NCBI GenBank assembly: GCA_046048295.1
Contig: JBJOGJ010000234.1
Location: 1-6,109 of the forward strand
DNA: 6,109 nt
Reading direction: 5' to 3'
Origin: CBDCWA01 sp046048295
Lineage (GTDB): Bacteria; Pseudomonadota; Alphaproteobacteria; Rhizobiales; Hyphomicrobiaceae
Position 1 is the stretch's first letter. Every line of letters begins with the position of its first letter. A program made the position numbers and the translations under genes. The notes beneath the pieces are model-generated. The model saw only the letters and a list, made by a program, of their open reading frames with translations. It had not been told where the DNA came from and ran no database searches. Of the stretch, positions 5,219-6,109 are shown one piece after another.

Positions 5219-6097
5219 CTAGCGCCCGTCTTCGCCGATGAACCCAATTTCGATCTGGACCCGGCGGTTGGGGCTGTTCTCGCCGGTGTCGGGGCTGAGG
5301 TCGGGGCCGGTGGCGCGTCCCATGGTCAGCAGTCTGGTGGCTGGAACTCCCCGCTTCACGAGTTCTTCACGCACGCGCTCGGCACGGCGCTGGGCGATCG
5401 AATCGTTGCGCGACTGGCTGCCCCTCTCGTCCGTATAACCGACGATGCGGATTAGCCCGTCATCGGCCTTGATGAGTTGCGCCAGTTCATCGATCTTGAC
5501 GGCGGCTTCGCCAGGCGACCGGAAGCTGTCGTCGGTCGAGAAGAAGATGGCATTGTTCTGGATCCACGCCTGCACCCTCTGGCGCGGCGTCACAGTCGGT
5601 GCGCGCGGCACGGTAAGCGCGACGGCAAGCGCTGCGACATGATCTGCTTCGGTTGCGGCACGTTCCGCTGTTGCCGTGAGCCCGGCTGCCTCGCTTCCGG
5701 GTGCAGGCGCCTGAGCCCCTGGAAGACCAAGAAGGCCTGCCATGATGCCGCCCACCGATGAAAGGCGCGTGGCGAGCGCCTCCAGCGGTTTCCCGAGATC
5801 GCTGAGGGCGCCGCGCTCGAGCGGTGCGGCCTCCACTGCGCCCCGGTAGCTTCTGATTTCACGCTGCGACTGTTCAATCAGCAGCCGGGCCCGCCTGATC
5901 TCGCGCTTATCGGCGTCCGAGCTGCGCTGGCGCTCGATGTCCGGGAAGGCCTGCAGTGCGCTGGCAAGCCGCAGTTCGGTGCGCTTCAGCGAGCGCCGCA
6001 GGATATCGGCTGTCGCGCCAGCTTCCATCTCGATGCGCAACCGCTCGATCTCCGCGCCGGCATTGGAGGTCGGGAAGGAGAATAGACCGTTGGTCAC
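5219..6097 (-). CDS. OmpA-C-domain (peptidoglycan-binding) protein with coiled-coil N-terminus
   Basis: A 292-residue protein starting at GTG. Residues about 15-95 are charged and helical, likely coiled coil. Residues 112-127 are a short hydrophobic stretch (LSSVGGIMAGLLGLPG), followed by an Ala/Pro-rich linker to about 172. The C-terminal 175-287 is an OmpA/MotB-type domain: NAIFFSTDDSF, GYTDERGS with Asp223, NDSIAQRRAERV with Arg238 in the position that contacts peptidoglycan diaminopimelate in OmpA, and NRRVQIEI at the end. No N-terminal signal peptide is visible, which is odd for a domain that normally works in the periplasm. Either the 112-127 stretch is a weak membrane anchor with the coiled coil in the cytoplasm, or the true start is upstream of the window (the frame stays open to the edge). 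The stop is 5 bases before the GTPase gene, so they form an operon. Confidence 0.85.
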   Translation of the reverse strand: MTNGLFSFPTSNAGAEIERLRIEMEAGATADILRRSLKRTELRLASALQAFPDIERQRSSDADKREIRRARLLIEQSQREIRSYRGAVEAAPLERGALSDLGKPLEALATRLSSVGGIMAGLLGLPGAQAPAPGSEAAGLTATAERAATEADHVAALAVALTVPRAPTVTPRQRVQAWIQNNAIFFSTDDSFRSPGEAAVKIDELAQLIKADDGLIRIVGYTDERGSQSRNDSIAQRRAERVREELVKRGVPATRLLTMGRATGPDLSPDTGENSPNRRVQIEIGFIGEDGR

Positions 6098-6102
6098 TTT
6101 GA

Positions 6103-6107
6103 CTCCT
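6103..6107 (-). promoter_or_regulatory. Ribosome-binding site of the OmpA-like gene
   Basis: AGGAG on the minus strand, 5 bases before the GTG at 6097-6095. It is the strongest Shine-Dalgarno site of the cassette and argues for the GTG start, hence for a protein without a signal peptide. Confidence 0.6.
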
Positions 6108-6109
6108 GC

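Noticed and set aside
1..6109. tRNA or rRNA genes, CRISPR arrays, insertion sequences, attachment sites
   Set aside because: None seen by eye: no regularly spaced repeats, no transposase or integrase reading frame, and nearly all the window is covered by protein genes.

Overview
The window is GC-rich chromosomal DNA from a proteobacterium. The run proA - nadD - rsfS - rlmH on the + strand is the order typical of Alphaproteobacteria, especially Hyphomicrobiales (rhizobia and relatives). The NadD protein also has the alphaproteobacterial stretch LGLDELWWVVTPGNPLK. I cannot name the genus; RlmH and RsfS are rather diverged from the rhizobial proteins I remember.

Left half (1-2864, + strand): housekeeping genes. 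The 3' three quarters of proA (proline synthesis) is followed 4 bases later by nadD (NAD synthesis). A 216-base AT-richer gap then holds a plausible sigma-70 promoter and a doubtful small ORF. After it come rsfS (ribosome silencing factor) and rlmH (23S rRNA pseudouridine methyltransferase).

Right half (2883-6097, - strand): four genes that converge on rlmH and read right to left. They are an OmpA-C-domain protein without an obvious signal peptide, a Rab/Ras-like small GTPase, a soluble sensor histidine kinase and, after a 165-base gap with a perfect hairpin, a single-domain receiver protein. The first three genes are packed 5 and 3 bases apart and are almost certainly one operon. The receiver may be read through from it or may have its own control.

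The likely biology of the right half (inference) is a signalling cassette joining a peptidoglycan-binding envelope protein, a GTP switch and a phosphorelay. The GTPase is closely Rab-like in its P-loop and switch I, but its G3 motif is DTDGS instead of DTAGQ, so the usual catalytic glutamine is missing. I do not recognise this four-gene combination as a named system, and it is the part of the window most worth following up. The cassette may continue past the right edge, because its first visible gene starts 13 bases from it.
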